The translations under genes and the position numbers were made by a program. The notes beneath the pieces are model-generated. The model was not told where the DNA came from. It saw only the letters and a list, made by a program, of their open reading frames with translations, and searched no databases. 64,000 nucleotides of DNA from Stieleria mannarensis (GTDB taxonomy: Bacteria; Planctomycetota; Planctomycetia; Pirellulales; Pirellulaceae). Positions 47,331-55,926 of this stretch are shown here, piece by piece. Position 1 is the stretch's first letter. Each line of letters begins with the position of its first letter. The stretch is taken from contig NZ_JACEHH010000027.1 of assembly GCF_014154935.1 (NCBI RefSeq), positions 1 through 64,000 on the forward strand, in the 5' to 3' direction.

Positions 47331-49316
47331 TCAGGCCGGCCGGGATTCAACGGCCCCTTCGTCTGGCTGTCTACGGCAGGTCTGATCGTGCGGCGGCCGT
47401 GTGTCGCGATGGATCAGTTGTTGGAGCTCTTCGGCCGTCAAGGTTTCGCGCTGGAGCAAGGCTTGTGCGATCGCTTCGACGCTTTCCCAGTGATCACCGA
47501 TCATCTGCTCGGCGTCGTGGTAGGCCTCGTTGACCAAGGTTTGGATCGCATCGTCGATTTGCTTTGCCGTCTGTTCGCTATATCCACGGTCGACCAGCAA
47601 CCGTTCCTCTTCGGCATCGGTGGCGACGCGAACAAATCCGATGTCGTCGGACATGCCCCACATCCGCACCATGCGATCGGCCAGTTCGGTCAGTTTTTTG
47701 ATGTCGTCTTCGGCACCCGAAAACGCGTCGCCGGTCTTTCGCATCTCGGCGATCCGACCGCCGCACAGCACTCGCATTGTCGCCAAGATGTACTTTCGTC
47801 CATACGTGTAACGCTCTCTCTCGGGCAGCGCGAACGTGGCACCGAGTGCGCGCCCTCGAGGGACGATGGTGACTTTTTCAACCGGATCGGCGTCCGGCAA
47901 TAGCGATTCCAGCAACGCGTGTCCGGCCTCGTGGTAGGCGCTGATGGTTCGTTGCTGTGCGTCAATTTCCCGACTGGTTTGGGCGCGTCCGAATTTCAGT
48001 TTGTCGCGTCCGCGTCGCATGTCTTCCATCGTCACCGCGGATTTGTCACTCAAGGTGGCAATGATCGCAGCTTCGTTGACCATGGCTTTCAAGTCAGCGC
48101 CGGAGAACATGGGGGTCGCGCGGGACAACTCCTGCAAATTCACATCGTCGGCCAGTTTGACTTGCTTGGTGTGGATCCGCAGGATGTCTTGCCGGCCCTT
48201 GGTATCGGGAAGCGGCACGTCGACTTGACGGTCGAATCGTCCGGGTCGCACCAGCGCCGGATCGAGCACATCGGGGCGGTTGGTCGCGGCGATGACAATG
48301 ACTTGGTCGTGGGGTTCAAAGCCGTCCATTTCCGAGAGAATGGCGTTGAGCGTTTGTTCGCGTTCGCCGTGGCCGCCGCCCGCGATCAATTCCAGCCCTC
48401 GTTTGCGACCGATCGAATCGATTTCGTCGAGAAAAATGATACACGGCTCACTGTGTTTGGCTTGTTCGAACAAGTCACGGACGCGACGCGCCCCCACACC
48501 GACGAACATCTCCATGAAATCGGAACCCGATATCGAGAAGAAGGGGACGTCGGCCTGGCCGGCGATGGCGCGGGCCAACAGTGTTTTGCCACAACCGGGC
48601 GGTCCGAGCAGCAATACACCGCGTGGGATGCGGGCGCCGATCTTTTGAAACCGGCCAGGGTTTTGCAAGAACTCAATGATCTCGCCGATCTCCGCCTTGG
48701 CTTCGTCGATCCCCGCGACGTCATCAAGGGTGACGTTGACGGTGTCCTTGGATGCCATGTGGTGCTGTGATCTGCCGAAGCCACCCAACATTCCGCTGCC
48801 GCCTTCGCCGAAGGTCTGGCGCGTTCGGTACAGCAGGAACCAGAAAAACGCGATCAACACGATCATCGGCAGCCAACTGAGCAGAATCGTCCACCATCGG
48901 CTGACCGAGGTGTCGAGCCGGTAGGGGACCTGCAAGCCATCGATCTGCTGGATGAACCAATCTCGGTTCTCGCTGTCGATGGCGACGAACACGGGGACCG
49001 GCTGATCGGGCTGTTTGGCGATCGACAGGGACTTCTCCGGAACGAAGTCGGCTTTCAGTGTGGCTTCCACGCGGTCATCGCGGATCGTGACACTGTCCGG
49101 ATCAATCGCTTGATCGACAAGCAGCTTCTTAAAACCCGTCCACGAGGGAATCTCCTGACGAGCCGAATCCACCGTCCTCAGTTGCAGTGCGATCAACAAT
49201 CCGACCGTCAGTGCGATCCACCAGAACAGTGGCGAAAAGGATCCGTGGCCGCGGAAAGACGTGCCCGAATCGTCGTCGCGACGGTCGGCCGGTTTGGGAG
49301 CGGGCGGTTGGGGCAT
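47331..49316 (-). CDS. ftsH: FtsH-type AAA+ zinc metalloprotease
   Basis: A 661-residue membrane-anchored, ATP-dependent protease for quality control of membrane and short-lived cytosolic proteins. Two membrane segments ([36 protein letters not shown]) flank a periplasmic domain of about 95 residues. The AAA+ core has Walker A GPPGCGKT (about 237), Walker [13 protein letters not shown], and the pore loop [17 protein letters not shown]. The arginine-finger region ([20 protein letters not shown]) and the zinc site HEAGH (about 460) follow. I start it at the ATG 49316, since the TTG at 49322 adds only two residues. It looks like an additional FtsH paralogue linked to stress-type genes rather than the housekeeping copy, but that is inferred from context. 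Confidence 0.94.
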   Translation of the reverse strand: MPQPPAPKPADRRDDDSGTSFRGHGSFSPLFWWIALTVGLLIALQLRTVDSARQEIPSWTGFKKLLVDQAIDPDSVTIRDDRVEATLKADFVPEKSLSIAKQPDQPVPVFVAIDSENRDWFIQQIDGLQVPYRLDTSVSRWWTILLSWLPMIVLIAFFWFLLYRTRQTFGEGGSGMLGGFGRSQHHMASKDTVNVTLDDVAGIDEAKAEIGEIIEFLQNPGRFQKIGARIPRGVLLLGPPGCGKTLLARAIAGQADVPFFSISGSDFMEMFVGVGARRVRDLFEQAKHSEPCIIFLDEIDSIGRKRGLELIAGGGHGEREQTLNAILSEMDGFEPHDQVIVIAATNRPDVLDPALVRPGRFDRQVDVPLPDTKGRQDILRIHTKQVKLADDVNLQELSRATPMFSGADLKAMVNEAAIIATLSDKSAVTMEDMRRGRDKLKFGRAQTSREIDAQQRTISAYHEAGHALLESLLPDADPVEKVTIVPRGRALGATFALPERERYTYGRKYILATMRVLCGGRIAEMRKTGDAFSGAEDDIKKLTELADRMVRMWGMSDDIGFVRVATDAEEERLLVDRGYSEQTAKQIDDAIQTLVNEAYHDAEQMIGDHWESVEAIAQALLQRETLTAEELQQLIHRDTRPPHDQTCRRQPDEGAVESRPA

Positions 49317-49780
49317 GGTCAATGGATCGCGCGGGGACGTTTCGAAAGTTGATTGAGTCGCGGGACGTTATGACGAGGTGCTCGCCGCGAGCCGTTGTGG
49401 TTTGCTGAGCCCGCAACGCGGCCGCCATCCGCTTGTTGATCGTGCATTTCGATTCAGCTGACGACGTGCGCGGTGCCGCCCCCTTCTGATCGCCTGGGCG
49501 ACGGTTCGGACCGCCCATCGTCCCTGGGCGGTCTTGTTGCACAGGCTGTGCCAATCCGTTTTGTGGCGACTTTGCCGGCCTGCCCCTGTGTTCTTTAGCT
49601 TGCTGGAGTGCCTCGACCGTGCGGTCATGCACGCCCTGGGAACTCGGAGCGTGCTGCAGCGACTCGCTTTGTGAAATCCGATAGGATGAACGGTGTGGGG
49701 GCTAACTTTCGGGATCACTTCGGCCCGCAACTTGCATTGACGGTTCGGTGTTCCCCGACGCTTTCAAGGAGCACTAAATC
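49317..49780. other. Divergent non-coding interval between ftsH and DUF2267 gene
   Basis: No frame here carries a recognisable domain; the open frames are out-of-phase by-products of G+C-rich DNA. It must hold promoters for both divergent genes. A GGAGC ribosome-binding site precedes the plus-strand gene at 49781. No repeat was found. Confidence 0.4.
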
Positions 49781-50317
49781 ATGGCTGGCAAAGTCGTTTA
49801 TCAGAACGTGCACGGTATCGAGGAGTGTTTCATCATCGCCGACGATGAGCCCGGCGATGAATCTGGGGTTCCCAAGGTGTCACACCGTCCGCACAAGAAC
49901 GTTCCCGCGCTCGCTGCGACGGTTCAAAAGACAAAGCATTGGATCAAAGACTTGATGCGGGAATTGGAATGGGAAGATGCGCGGAGGGCGTATCACGGTC
50001 TGTCGGTGGTGTTGCACGCCTTGCGAGACCGTTTGACGATTCACGAGACCGCTGACCTGGCCTCGGAGTTGCCGATGCTGCTTCGTGGAATGTTCTACGA
50101 AGGCTGGCAACCGGACCATGTTCCCGTCAAAGACCGCTCCAAAGCCGCGTTTTTGACGCATGTTTCCGACGCCTTTCCGGATGATCCCGAGGTGGAGGCG
50201 GAGCGGTTGACACGCGCCGTGCTGAAGGTCCTTGCGGACCGCGTCAGCAAAGGAGAGATCAATGACATCCGTGCGGTCATCCCCGAGTCGCTGCGTGAAC
50301 TGTTTCCCAGACGTTGA
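49781..50317 (+). CDS. DUF2267 domain protein
   Basis: A 178-residue protein with an N-terminal extension of about 45 residues (YQNVHGIEECFIIADDEPGD) followed by a DUF2267 domain: AATVQKTKHWIKDLMRELEW, YHGLSVVLHALRDRLTIHE, ADLASELPMLLRGMFYEGW, and a second half FLTHVSDAF with LTRAVLKVLADRVS and IRAVIPESLRELFP. DUF2267 resembles a helical repeat whose second half may interact with partner proteins. Its molecular role is unknown, but it is common in stress or low-oxygen clusters. The ATG at 49781 follows AAGGAGC at good spacing. It is divergent from ftsH. Confidence 0.88.
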   Translation: MAGKVVYQNVHGIEECFIIADDEPGDESGVPKVSHRPHKNVPALAATVQKTKHWIKDLMRELEWEDARRAYHGLSVVLHALRDRLTIHETADLASELPMLLRGMFYEGWQPDHVPVKDRSKAAFLTHVSDAFPDDPEVEAERLTRAVLKVLADRVSKGEINDIRAVIPESLRELFPRR

Positions 50318-50955
50318 ATGCACCGGTCGCATTTCAACGATCGGGCTCACGCGACGAATCCGTTTGAGTTGGTGGTCCCTCGATTGATGCCGCGGTCTCT
50401 CGGTTGGTCGACAGGTGATGGAGATGGAGAGATGCGGGGTGCGGGAATGCCTTGCGATCGAACGGATGATGGAGTTGCTCGCCGGCGCGAAATCGAGCCT
50501 GCATCACGGCGAGTTTTTCGGGCGTTCCGGGAATCGCGAGCGTGGGCGTCGGGAGTTGCCACGGTTCGGATCCCGTGTCATTGGTGTGGGGACAACATTG
50601 GTTGTGGACAGGCCGTTGCATCGCTCTTCATGCTCCGTTGATCTCGGGTGTGGCGGTGCGGTAAATGTCAGCATTCAGCTGCGCCCCGTTCAAAGACAAA
50701 CCCTGGAAACGTTTGCTGACAAAATCGCAAGGTCACCGGTTTCGAGGAGTCAGTGTCAAGGCGGGCGGAATCAACTGGAATCAGGGACACGCGGAATGGC
50801 ATGTAGGGAATGTCACCACAGACCGATTCAAAACACGACAAGGGGACGTGAGTTGCGAATCATTGATTCGCCGGTTTGTTATCATGACGTGATGCAGGGC
50901 GGCACCTTCCGTCGAGTGAATGTTCGGGCGATCTCCTCTCCCCAAGGAATTGACG
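50318..50955. other. Long interval without a supported gene
   Basis: Several short frames are open on both strands (for example 50665-50892 plus, 50334-50621 minus), but none has a recognisable domain, a ribosome-binding site or a sensible composition. It could be a decayed gene. The last 60 bp should contain the promoter for the small gene at 50956. Confidence 0.35.
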
Positions 50956-51213
50956 ATGCCACACTCAACGCAACAAACAGTGATCGAGTTTATGGGCGGT
51001 CCGTTGGACGGGCATCGCGAACCGCTGGCGGTCAATGTCGAACGTCTACCCGAGAAGATCGTTTGCTACATCAGTGCGAACATCTTTCGCCAGCTTGAGG
51101 GCGGGCAGCACGAGTATGAAACCGTGGTCACCAGTCGGGTGATCTACCAGCGCGAGAACCAGAAGCATCAATGGAATTACGCGTTCGCGGGTTCGTTTGC
51201 GCCCCGGCGATAA
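50956..51213 (+). CDS. Small conserved-looking hypothetical protein
   Basis: An 85-residue protein: TVIEFMGGPLDGHREPLAV, ERLPEKIVCYISANIFR, HEYETVVTSRVIYQREN and KHQWNYAFAG. The pattern 'GGPLDG' near the start and 'Y......Y' strands suggests a small beta-rich fold often annotated as hypothetical in planctomycetes and phages. The start at ATG 50956 is supported by AAGGA 7 nt upstream; the open frame reaching back to 50920 lacks such a site. It is followed by a strong hairpin terminator and a convergent kinase gene. Function unknown. Confidence 0.7.
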   Translation: MPHSTQQTVIEFMGGPLDGHREPLAVNVERLPEKIVCYISANIFRQLEGGQHEYETVVTSRVIYQRENQKHQWNYAFAGSFAPRR

Positions 51214-51259
51214 CAGTCCGCCGACAATCATCGCAACAATTGGTCGGACATCAAAAGAC

Positions 51260-51292
51260 GCCCCCGCAGGACGGGGCGAATCCTGCGGGGGC
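51260..51292. terminator. Bidirectional hairpin terminator between convergent genes
   Basis: A perfect stem of 12 bp (GCCCCCGCAGGA pairing with TCCTGCGGGGGC) with a 9-nt loop lies between the plus-strand small gene (ends 51213) and the minus-strand kinase gene (ends 51299). No long U tract follows on the plus strand; on the minus strand the hairpin is followed by TCTTTTG. Position and stem strength support a two-way terminator. Confidence 0.75.
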
Positions 51293-51298
51293 CTTGCT

Positions 51299-52432
51299 TC
51301 AGGAGTTCCCAAAGCAAGTGAGTGGCTCTTCGAGTTGGGCCGTATCAGCACGACGGCAATCGTCGGATCGAGACTGCAGCGAAAACGAAATGGTGGCGCC
51401 GGCGGTGACGCGGGGCACAATGGCAATGCGTCCACCGTGCTGGTCGATGATGCGTTTACAGATCGCAAGCCCGAGACCCGTCCCCGTCTTTTTGGTGGTG
51501 AAGAACGGTTCAAACGCCTGCTCGCGCTGGTGCTTGGAGAATCCAGCGCCGTTGTCGTGGACGGCGATTTCCATCATACATTCATTTCGGATGGTGGTCT
51601 GTTCGGCAACGATACGGATGCGACCCGCCCCCGCGCCGGCCGCGTTTTCGATCAGATTGCGGAACACCTGTTCGATGCGAATCGGATCCAGGACGACGAC
51701 GTGATCGGGGACCTCCAATTCAACCGTGACGCCGGCGAAGTTCGGGGATAGGCGAAGGCTATCGATGGCCGCTTGGACGATGCTCTTCAAGCTGCACGGT
51801 CGCGGGTGCAGTTCGATCAAGGCGCTGAATTCGCGTAATTCCTCGAACATGCATTGCAAACCATCACATGCCTTTTCAATGGCCGTTAGATCGTCGAGCA
51901 AGGCTGCATTGTCTCCGGCATCCATCCGAATCAGATCAACCCGACTCTTGATGCACTGCAGGGCGTTGCGACTCTCGTGACCGACCGATGCGACCACTTC
52001 TCCGATCGCGGCAAGCCGTTCCGCCTGGGCGGCTCGGTGCTCCGCTTCGGCCAGCTGTCGGATCCGCGTGAGACTGGCGCGGAGAGCATCGGGGCGGATC
52101 GGTTTGACAATGTAATCCGACGCGCCCTCGCGCAAGGCGGTGATCGTTCCGCCCAAATCCGCGTCACCGGTCACGACGATGCACATCGCATCGGGGGCGA
52201 GCTGGTTCAACCGCGGCAACAAATCGTCGGCGGTTCCGTCGGGAAGGTGTCGATCCAGGATAATCGTGGTGAATTGGTCCAGGTTTCGATGAGCCAGCGT
52301 CTCGGCCACGGTGCTCACGCCAGAAACTGAGTAGCCGTCAAGTTCCAGAATGTCACACAAATTCGCCCGTGTATCGTCGTCGTCTTCGACGACCAGGATC
52401 TGATCGGGGGCGCGGCGATCTGCATTCGGCAT
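51299..52432 (-). CDS. Hybrid receiver-histidine kinase
   Basis: A 377-residue soluble signalling protein. The N-terminal receiver domain has the acidic pair in LVVEDDDDTR, the phosphoacceptor aspartate in IILDRHLPDG, and the conserved lysine in IVKPIRPD. Then comes a short coiled linker, a HisKA dimerisation domain with the phosphohistidine in SVGHESRNALQ, and a HATPase domain with N box NLIENAAGAG, G1 DNGAGF, F box FEPFFTTK and G2 TGTGLGLAICK. No membrane segment is present, so it senses an internal signal or receives phosphate from another kinase. The ATG at 52432 begins directly before the receiver; the longer frame to 52588 is not supported. It is divergent from the NarL-type regulator at 52856, a likely partner. 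Confidence 0.9.
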   Translation of the reverse strand: MPNADRRAPDQILVVEDDDDTRANLCDILELDGYSVSGVSTVAETLAHRNLDQFTTIILDRHLPDGTADDLLPRLNQLAPDAMCIVVTGDADLGGTITALREGASDYIVKPIRPDALRASLTRIRQLAEAEHRAAQAERLAAIGEVVASVGHESRNALQCIKSRVDLIRMDAGDNAALLDDLTAIEKACDGLQCMFEELREFSALIELHPRPCSLKSIVQAAIDSLRLSPNFAGVTVELEVPDHVVVLDPIRIEQVFRNLIENAAGAGAGRIRIVAEQTTIRNECMMEIAVHDNGAGFSKHQREQAFEPFFTTKKTGTGLGLAICKRIIDQHGGRIAIVPRVTAGATISFSLQSRSDDCRRADTAQLEEPLTCFGNS

Positions 52433-52855
52433 GGCTAATTCCGGTCGCTCGAATTGGCACGATGATTCGGCGGATGCGGTCGGTGACTGCCGCAGCTGGA
52501 CCCGGCTCTGCCTTGATCGGCAGGAGTCCCGATTCCGCAATGGGCTGATCTTTCCAAGGTATCGGTCCCGACCCGCTGCATTAGTCACGAAGCTACTTTG
52601 TCGAAGGTAGGGTTTCCCAGGATCGGCGTGTCAGGAAAAAAACGACTCGGTGAGACCTCGCCTGCGTCGTCTCGTTGCCATGTCGGTTGTCGGCAGCCAC
52701 GGGATTTCCTTCGATCCTGCCCTCCGCGGAGTCAAATGGAACACAGGTTGCAATGTAGACTAAATTGGGGCCTTTGGATCCAGGGTGCGAGCCGGCAGCC
52801 GAGCCTGTTTGACGGCTCGTTCCCCACGCAAACTCTCAACGTGACAGAGTCCAAG
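52433..52855. other. Divergent intergenic region of the two-component pair
   Basis: No gene is supported. The plus frame is open from 52598 to the regulator but lacks similarity before the ATG at 52856. Promoters for both the kinase and the response-regulator genes should lie here. I saw no clear box or palindrome. Confidence 0.4.
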
Positions 52856-53503
52856 ATGCCCAGAATCGTCATCATTGATGACCACCCGTCAACTCGTGAA
52901 GGATTGATCAGTCGGATTGATTTGGAAGCCGATTTACAGGTTTGTGGCCAAGCCGATGACGTCAACGATGCACTGGAATTGATTCGTCGTCAACAGCCTG
53001 ATCTTGCGGTCATCGACCTGTCCCTGAAAACGGGCAGTGGCATCGATTTGATCCGGATGCTCAAGGCAGACAAACTCAAGACGCACGTGTTGGTGTGGTC
53101 GATGTATGAAGATACGCTCTATGCCGAGCGTGCGTTGCGGGCCGGTGCGATGGGCTATATCAACAAAGTCAACGCAACCGATGCCATCGTCGACGCCATT
53201 CGCGCGGTCCTCAAGGGCGATGTGTACCTGAGTCCCGAGATGTCGGCAAAGGTGCTGCATCGTGTGGTGCACGGAAAGGACATGTTGCGGAAAATTCCGT
53301 CCGAGGCGCTGTCGGATCGTGAACTTCAAACGTTCGAGCTGATCGGCCGGGGAATGAAGACGGCTGATATCGCATCGTCGATGCAATTAAGCCCGAAGAC
53401 GATCGAGACGTACCGATCGCGGATCAAGGAAAAACTGGAGCTGGATGACATGGCGGCACTCGCGCGTGAAGCCGTCCATTGGGTGATCGAAAATCGGGAG
53501 TGA
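52856..53503 (+). CDS. NarL/FixJ-family response regulator
   Basis: A 215-residue DNA-binding response regulator. The receiver domain has the acidic pair in IVIIDDHPSTREGL, the phosphoacceptor aspartate in AVIDLSLKTGSG, the threonine/serine region in LVWSMYED, and the lysine in YINKVNA. The C-terminal LuxR-type helix-turn-helix is LSDRELQTFELIGRGMKTAD followed by SPKTIETYRSRIKEKL. The start at ATG 52856 gives the first receiver strand at residue 3. It is divergent from the hybrid kinase gene and probably its output partner. The target genes are unknown. Confidence 0.93.
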   Translation: MPRIVIIDDHPSTREGLISRIDLEADLQVCGQADDVNDALELIRRQQPDLAVIDLSLKTGSGIDLIRMLKADKLKTHVLVWSMYEDTLYAERALRAGAMGYINKVNATDAIVDAIRAVLKGDVYLSPEMSAKVLHRVVHGKDMLRKIPSEALSDRELQTFELIGRGMKTADIASSMQLSPKTIETYRSRIKEKLELDDMAALAREAVHWVIENRE

Positions 53504-53792
53504 TCCCACGAATCGCCGTTCGGCAGCCTGCATCGAGCGACAAAGCACAAGCAGCTGGCGATGCAACGTCAAATGTCCATCAGGAATTTTCTGACACCAT
53601 TTCGGGTGTCTATGTGACTGTCTGCGACGGTCGGCACGCATAGATTGAAGATTCAAGGTGGTCGCGATGTCGGCTGCGATGGAGGTCGATTGCGAGGGAC
53701 GACGCAACTTTTTTCGACGGCGTTCACCTGCCCGGGGCACTCGTTTCTGAAATCCAAATCGGCGACACGTTTTTTCAAGGCGGACAATCGCG

Positions 53793-54014
53793 GTGAGCAG
53801 GAATCAGGTCTACTTTCGACAGGAATGCACGGTCTGTGGCCGCGGGATGCGGGTGCGAATTGAATTGCTCGGACGCGAAGTCTGTTGTGCCCATTGTGGT
53901 GCAATCGCCGTGGCTGGCGGCAGCCGTCAAACTGGAACTGCCCGGGCGGATCTGTCTGTGGAGCAGCGGATCGGAAACCTGGAACGCAAATCTCGACAGC
54001 TTGCGATGCGTTGA
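53793..54014 (+). CDS. Small zinc-ribbon protein
   Basis: A 73-residue protein with one zinc ribbon: CTVCGRGMRVRIELLGREVC then CAHC, i.e. two CxxC pairs with the 'CGR.....LLGR.V.C.HC' pattern widespread in planctomycete small proteins. The C-terminal part is polar and helical. The start is a GTG at 53793; no ATG is available in frame. It may be a partner or adaptor for the adjacent two-component system, but this is speculative. The gap 53504-53792 before it shows nothing definite. Confidence 0.6.
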   Translation: MSRNQVYFRQECTVCGRGMRVRIELLGREVCCAHCGAIAVAGGSRQTGTARADLSVEQRIGNLERKSRQLAMR

Positions 54015-54047
54015 ACATGCCGACCGAGACGCCGCGCGCGTTTCGTT

Positions 54048-55190
54048 TCACACGCGTGCCTCGGTTTCCAGCGATCTCAACAACGCCGCCGGATCGACCG
54101 GCACGCGTTTGGTGCCCCAGTGGCCCGGTTTTTCACCGAAGTGACCGGCGATCGTGTGGCCGCAGTTCCGACAGCGGTTCTGATCCAGTTGATAGGTGTC
54201 GATGTCGTACCAGCGACGTCCGATCAAGGGAGCCTTGCAGCCGGGACAGTACGTGCTTTGACGCTTCGGATCGTCGACGTTGCCGACATACACGTAATGC
54301 AGCCCCGTTTCGAGCGCGATCCGGCGGGCATCGACCAACGTCCGCGAGGGAGTCGGAGGAGTGTCCATCATCCGATAGTCGGGGTGAAACGCGGTGAAAT
54401 GAAGCGGAACCTCGTCGCCGAGTTCGTCGTGGATCCACTGGCACATTCGCCGGATGTCGTCACGGTCATCATTTGCCCCCGGGATGACCAGATTGGTGAT
54501 CTCAAGCCACACGGAACTCTCGTGCTTGATCCATTGCAACGTTTCCAGAATGGGCTGCAAGTGAGAGAGCGTCAGGTGCCGGTAGAAGTGCTCGGTGAAC
54601 CCCTTCAAGTCGACGTTGGTTGCATCCATCACTTCGAAAAACGCTTGCCTGGGTTCGGCGCAAATAAAGCCTGCCGTCACGGCAATCGTTTTCAAGCCGC
54701 GATCGTGGCAGGCGTGAGCGGTGTCGATCGCGTATTCCGCCCAGATGACGGGATCGTTGTACGTGAAGGCAACACTGTCGCAGCCGAGCCGGACCGCCGC
54801 GTGTGCGATCATCTCGGGCGTCGCTTTCTGGCTCAGGCGATCGAGCACTTGTTTCGACTTGGTGATCTCCCAAGCCTGACAAAACTTGCAGCCCATGTTG
54901 CAACCGGCCGTGCCGAACGAGAGCACGCTGGTGCCGGGGAAAAAGTGGTGCAGCGGCTTTTTCTCAACCGGATCGATGCAGAATCCCGTGCTCCGCCCAT
55001 AAGTATTCAATACCAATTGGCCGCCACAATTTTGGCGGACGAAGCAGAAGCCGTAGTCGCCGTCTTTGAGCGCACAGTGACGTGGGCACAAATCGCACAC
55101 CACGCGTGCTTTTTGCCTGTGCCACCAGCGTGCCCGATGGCGATCTGAGACGGCCTTTCCGCCATGGGGAGGCGATTCGAGAGGGTTCAT
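54048..55190 (-). CDS. AmmeMemoRadiSam-type radical SAM enzyme
   Basis: A 380-residue radical SAM protein of the family annotated 'AmmeMemoRadiSam system radical SAM enzyme' (PFL-activase-like). An N-terminal cysteine cluster (CDLCPRHCALKDGDYGFCF) precedes the radical SAM cluster CNMGCKFCQAWEI. SAM-binding elements appear in VAFTYNDPVIWAEY and IAVTAGFI. The C-terminus has a zinc-ribbon-like part (YCPGCKAPLIGRRWYD and CRNCGHTIAG). The AMMECR1 and Memo proteins that name the system are not in this window. The start is uncertain between ATG 55190 and ATG 55214. It is divergent from the MarR gene. The substrate is unknown. Confidence 0.88.
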   Translation of the reverse strand: MNPLESPPHGGKAVSDRHRARWWHRQKARVVCDLCPRHCALKDGDYGFCFVRQNCGGQLVLNTYGRSTGFCIDPVEKKPLHHFFPGTSVLSFGTAGCNMGCKFCQAWEITKSKQVLDRLSQKATPEMIAHAAVRLGCDSVAFTYNDPVIWAEYAIDTAHACHDRGLKTIAVTAGFICAEPRQAFFEVMDATNVDLKGFTEHFYRHLTLSHLQPILETLQWIKHESSVWLEITNLVIPGANDDRDDIRRMCQWIHDELGDEVPLHFTAFHPDYRMMDTPPTPSRTLVDARRIALETGLHYVYVGNVDDPKRQSTYCPGCKAPLIGRRWYDIDTYQLDQNRCRNCGHTIAGHFGEKPGHWGTKRVPVDPAALLRSLETEARV

Positions 55191-55304
55191 CGCTTCGCTC
55201 CTGGGTCCGATCATGTGCCTGGAGACGTCGATCGCAGAGCGGATGCAAATCTCGCGCCGGCTGGCCGACTCGAACGAGCTTGAGGCAGACGCGACGTGGC
55301 GGAC

Positions 55305-55333
55305 TTGACAAAGTGTCTGTTGCAACATATATT
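55305..55333 (+). promoter_or_regulatory. Sigma-70-type promoter with embedded MarR box
   Basis: TTGACA at 55305-55310 and TATATT at 55328-55333 are 17 bp apart, a near-perfect housekeeping promoter. Between and overlapping them (55314-55331) is a copy of the dyad TCTGTTGCAACA, found as a perfect palindrome at 55838-55855. The MarR ATG is at 55340, only 6 nt after the -10 box, so the transcript should start at or next to the start codon. Autorepression by the MarR protein is inferred. Confidence 0.75.
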
Positions 55334-55339
55334 TAAGGC

Positions 55340-55819
55340 ATGGAACCGGACAAGGCAAAATCGTTGGCGGACGAGATCGGCAAACGCGGTCCGTTTGCCA
55401 GTCTGCAACAGGAGACGTACCTGAACCTGCTGCGGACCTCGACGCAATTGCACCGTGCGTTCGTTCAGCTGTTTGAATCGGTCGGGCTTTCCGATTCCCA
55501 GTACAACGTGCTGCGGATCCTGCAGGGAACCGGCAAGCCGATGCAGATTTACCAGATCGGCCAACACATGATCACGCCCCAGGCGGACATTTCGCGTCTG
55601 ATCGATCGATTGGCCAAAGCAGAACTGGTCAAGCGGGAACGCTGTGACGAAGACCGCCGGGTCGTTTGGATCCAGTTGGCACCGAAAGGACGCGCGGCGC
55701 TGAAAAAACTGGCCAAACCGCTGGAGAAACTGCATCAGACGCAATTTCGGCACCTTTCCGATCAGGATCTGGCGACGTTGAACGAGTTGTTGTTTCGCGC
55801 GCGACAGAGCGAACCGTGA
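55340..55819 (+). CDS. MarR-family transcriptional regulator
   Basis: A 159-residue winged-helix regulator. The helical N-terminus (SLQQETYLNLLRTSTQLHRA) leads to the DNA-binding core LSDSQYNVLRILQGTGKPMQ, ITPQADISRLIDRLAKAELV and the wing RERCDEDRRVVWIQLAPKG, all typical of MarR. The C-terminal helices dimerise. The ATG at 55340 lies 6 nt after the -10 box, so the mRNA is probably leaderless. The gene is followed after 107 bp by a pirin gene preceded by a perfect copy of the same dyad, so the two probably form one regulated unit. The ligand is unknown; phenolics or oxidants are common for this family. Confidence 0.93.
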   Translation: MEPDKAKSLADEIGKRGPFASLQQETYLNLLRTSTQLHRAFVQLFESVGLSDSQYNVLRILQGTGKPMQIYQIGQHMITPQADISRLIDRLAKAELVKRERCDEDRRVVWIQLAPKGRAALKKLAKPLEKLHQTQFRHLSDQDLATLNELLFRARQSEP

Positions 55820-55837
55820 GCATTTTTTTTGGCCTGA

Positions 55838-55855
55838 TATCTGTTGCAACAGATA
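55838..55855. promoter_or_regulatory. Perfect 18-bp palindrome, MarR-type operator before pirin
   Basis: TATCTGTTGCAACAGATA is a perfect palindrome lying 72 bp upstream of the pirin start codon. The same core (TCTGTTGCAACA) sits in the promoter of the upstream MarR gene. Two matching dyads, one before each gene, support control by this MarR protein. Confidence 0.75.
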
Positions 55856-55926
55856 GTTGCCGTCGCTTTGACGCCGACGCTATCAATCAATTTCCCTCTC
55901 CCCTCTTTGAAAATGAGAAAGCTTCG

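Noticed and set aside
50415-51098. 227-codon plus-strand frame across the interval and into the small gene at 50956
   Set aside because: Out of frame with the better supported small gene that has a ribosome-binding site; no domain visible.
55666-55926. Upstream extension of the pirin frame overlapping the MarR gene
   Set aside because: Pirin similarity starts at the ATG 55927, and the extension runs through the MarR coding end and the operator palindrome.
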